Shown: positions 6,599 to 6,744 of the stretch, in pieces | How the letters are laid out: every line of letters starts with the position of its first letter | Position numbering within the stretch: the first letter of the stretch is position 1 | Assembly: GCA_021789795.1 (NCBI GenBank) | Contig: JAJYJA010000130.1 | Location: forward strand, 1-6,744 | Reading direction: 5' to 3' | DNA length: 6,744 nt | Origin: Deltaproteobacteria bacterium | GTDB lineage: Bacteria > Desulfobacterota > Desulfobulbia > Desulfobulbales > VMSU01 | The notes under the pieces: model-generated | The model's database searches: none | What the model was told of the DNA's origin: nothing | What the model saw: the letters and a program-made list of their open reading frames with translations, nothing else | Position numbers and translations under genes: made by a program

Positions 6599-6649
6599 AA
6601 AATCCCCCCTGGCCCCTTTTGACAAAGGGGGATTGAGGGGGATTTTTTT
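6599..6649. repeat. C/G-rich palindromic repeat abutting the comEA-like start
   Basis: An imperfect inverted repeat: AAAATCCCCCCTGGCCCC (6599-6616) and following TTTTG pair with CAAAGGGGG (6623-6631) and GAGGGGGATTTT (6635-6646). The loop is a single base or a few bases, and a T-run (6643-6649) follows on the plus strand. This is a widespread dispersed repeat type whose translations (SIPLCQKGPGGIF and similar) litter hypothetical proteins. Its left edge is one base from the ATG at 6597, so it supplies the G-rich SD-like sequence. On the plus strand it could also act as a terminator. Confidence 0.8.
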
Positions 6650-6664
6650 GAACGATAGCACCAC

Positions 6665-6686
6665 AAATTGCGTGACGCAATTTTTT
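6665..6686 (+). terminator. Hairpin with T-run (terminator-like)
   Basis: AAATTGCG (6665-6672) and CGCAATTT (6676-6683) form a perfect 8-bp stem with a 3-base loop, followed by TTT, so up to six Ts end the structure on the plus strand. It could terminate plus-strand transcription, but no plus-strand gene precedes it here. It could instead be an operator upstream of the comEA-like gene. On the minus strand no T-run follows it. Confidence 0.4.
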
Positions 6687-6744
6687 AGCCGGGCAACACT
6701 GTCGCAAAATACGAAGAATAATGCTGCCCCCCTTTTCTTATGTG
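6687..6744. other. Right-edge intergenic stretch, no gene seen
   Basis: The last 58 bases lie upstream of the comEA-like gene and carry no supported ORF. They are AT-richer than the coding sequence and may hold its promoter, but I found no -35/-10 pair good enough to call. Confidence 0.3.

Overview
The window comes from a GC-rich Gram-negative bacterium. Most genes sample near 65% G+C, the start codons carry Shine-Dalgarno (SD) sequences, and a ComEA-like protein, an M3 oligoendopeptidase and a FabG/FabZ pair are present. The protein style and the dispersed palindromes remind me of Desulfobacterota or environmental Gammaproteobacteria, but this cannot be settled from the sequence alone.

Layout. 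Bases 20-1193 (+ strand) hold two overlapping fatty-acid-type genes, a FabG-like ketoacyl-ACP reductase and a FabZ-like dehydratase. They look like the end of a longer lipid or polyene operon that enters from the left. They converge on a minus-strand series which reads, in transcription order: a ComEA-like helix-hairpin-helix protein (6597-6079), a decayed C-terminal fragment of a large DNA methyltransferase (6064-4849), an intact OLD-type ATPase-TOPRIM nuclease (4812-3067) and an M3 oligoendopeptidase, PepF (2996-1218).

The right half is the unusual part. The methyltransferase fragment lacks its catalytic N-terminus. It is frameshifted near the end by a 4-bp tandem duplication (TTCA TTCA, 5003-5010) and carries an apparently in-frame insertion of inverted heptanucleotide repeats (5474-5545). 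Its 5' break coincides with a 71-bp palindrome (5978-6048). A second, C/G-rich palindrome (6599-6649) abuts the comEA-like start. The OLD-type gene just downstream is intact and visibly lower in G+C than fabG and pepF, as expected for a transferred defence gene. My reading is a small, partly eroded defence island (a dead modification gene and a live nuclease) between housekeeping genes comEA and pepF, with repeats at its breakpoints.

How the genes work together. FabG and FabZ would perform successive steps (reduction, then dehydration) on an acyl-ACP. The OLD-type protein probably acts alone in anti-phage defence. PepF and the ComEA-like protein have no evident link to either module. I see no rRNA, tRNA, CRISPR array or transposase in the window.
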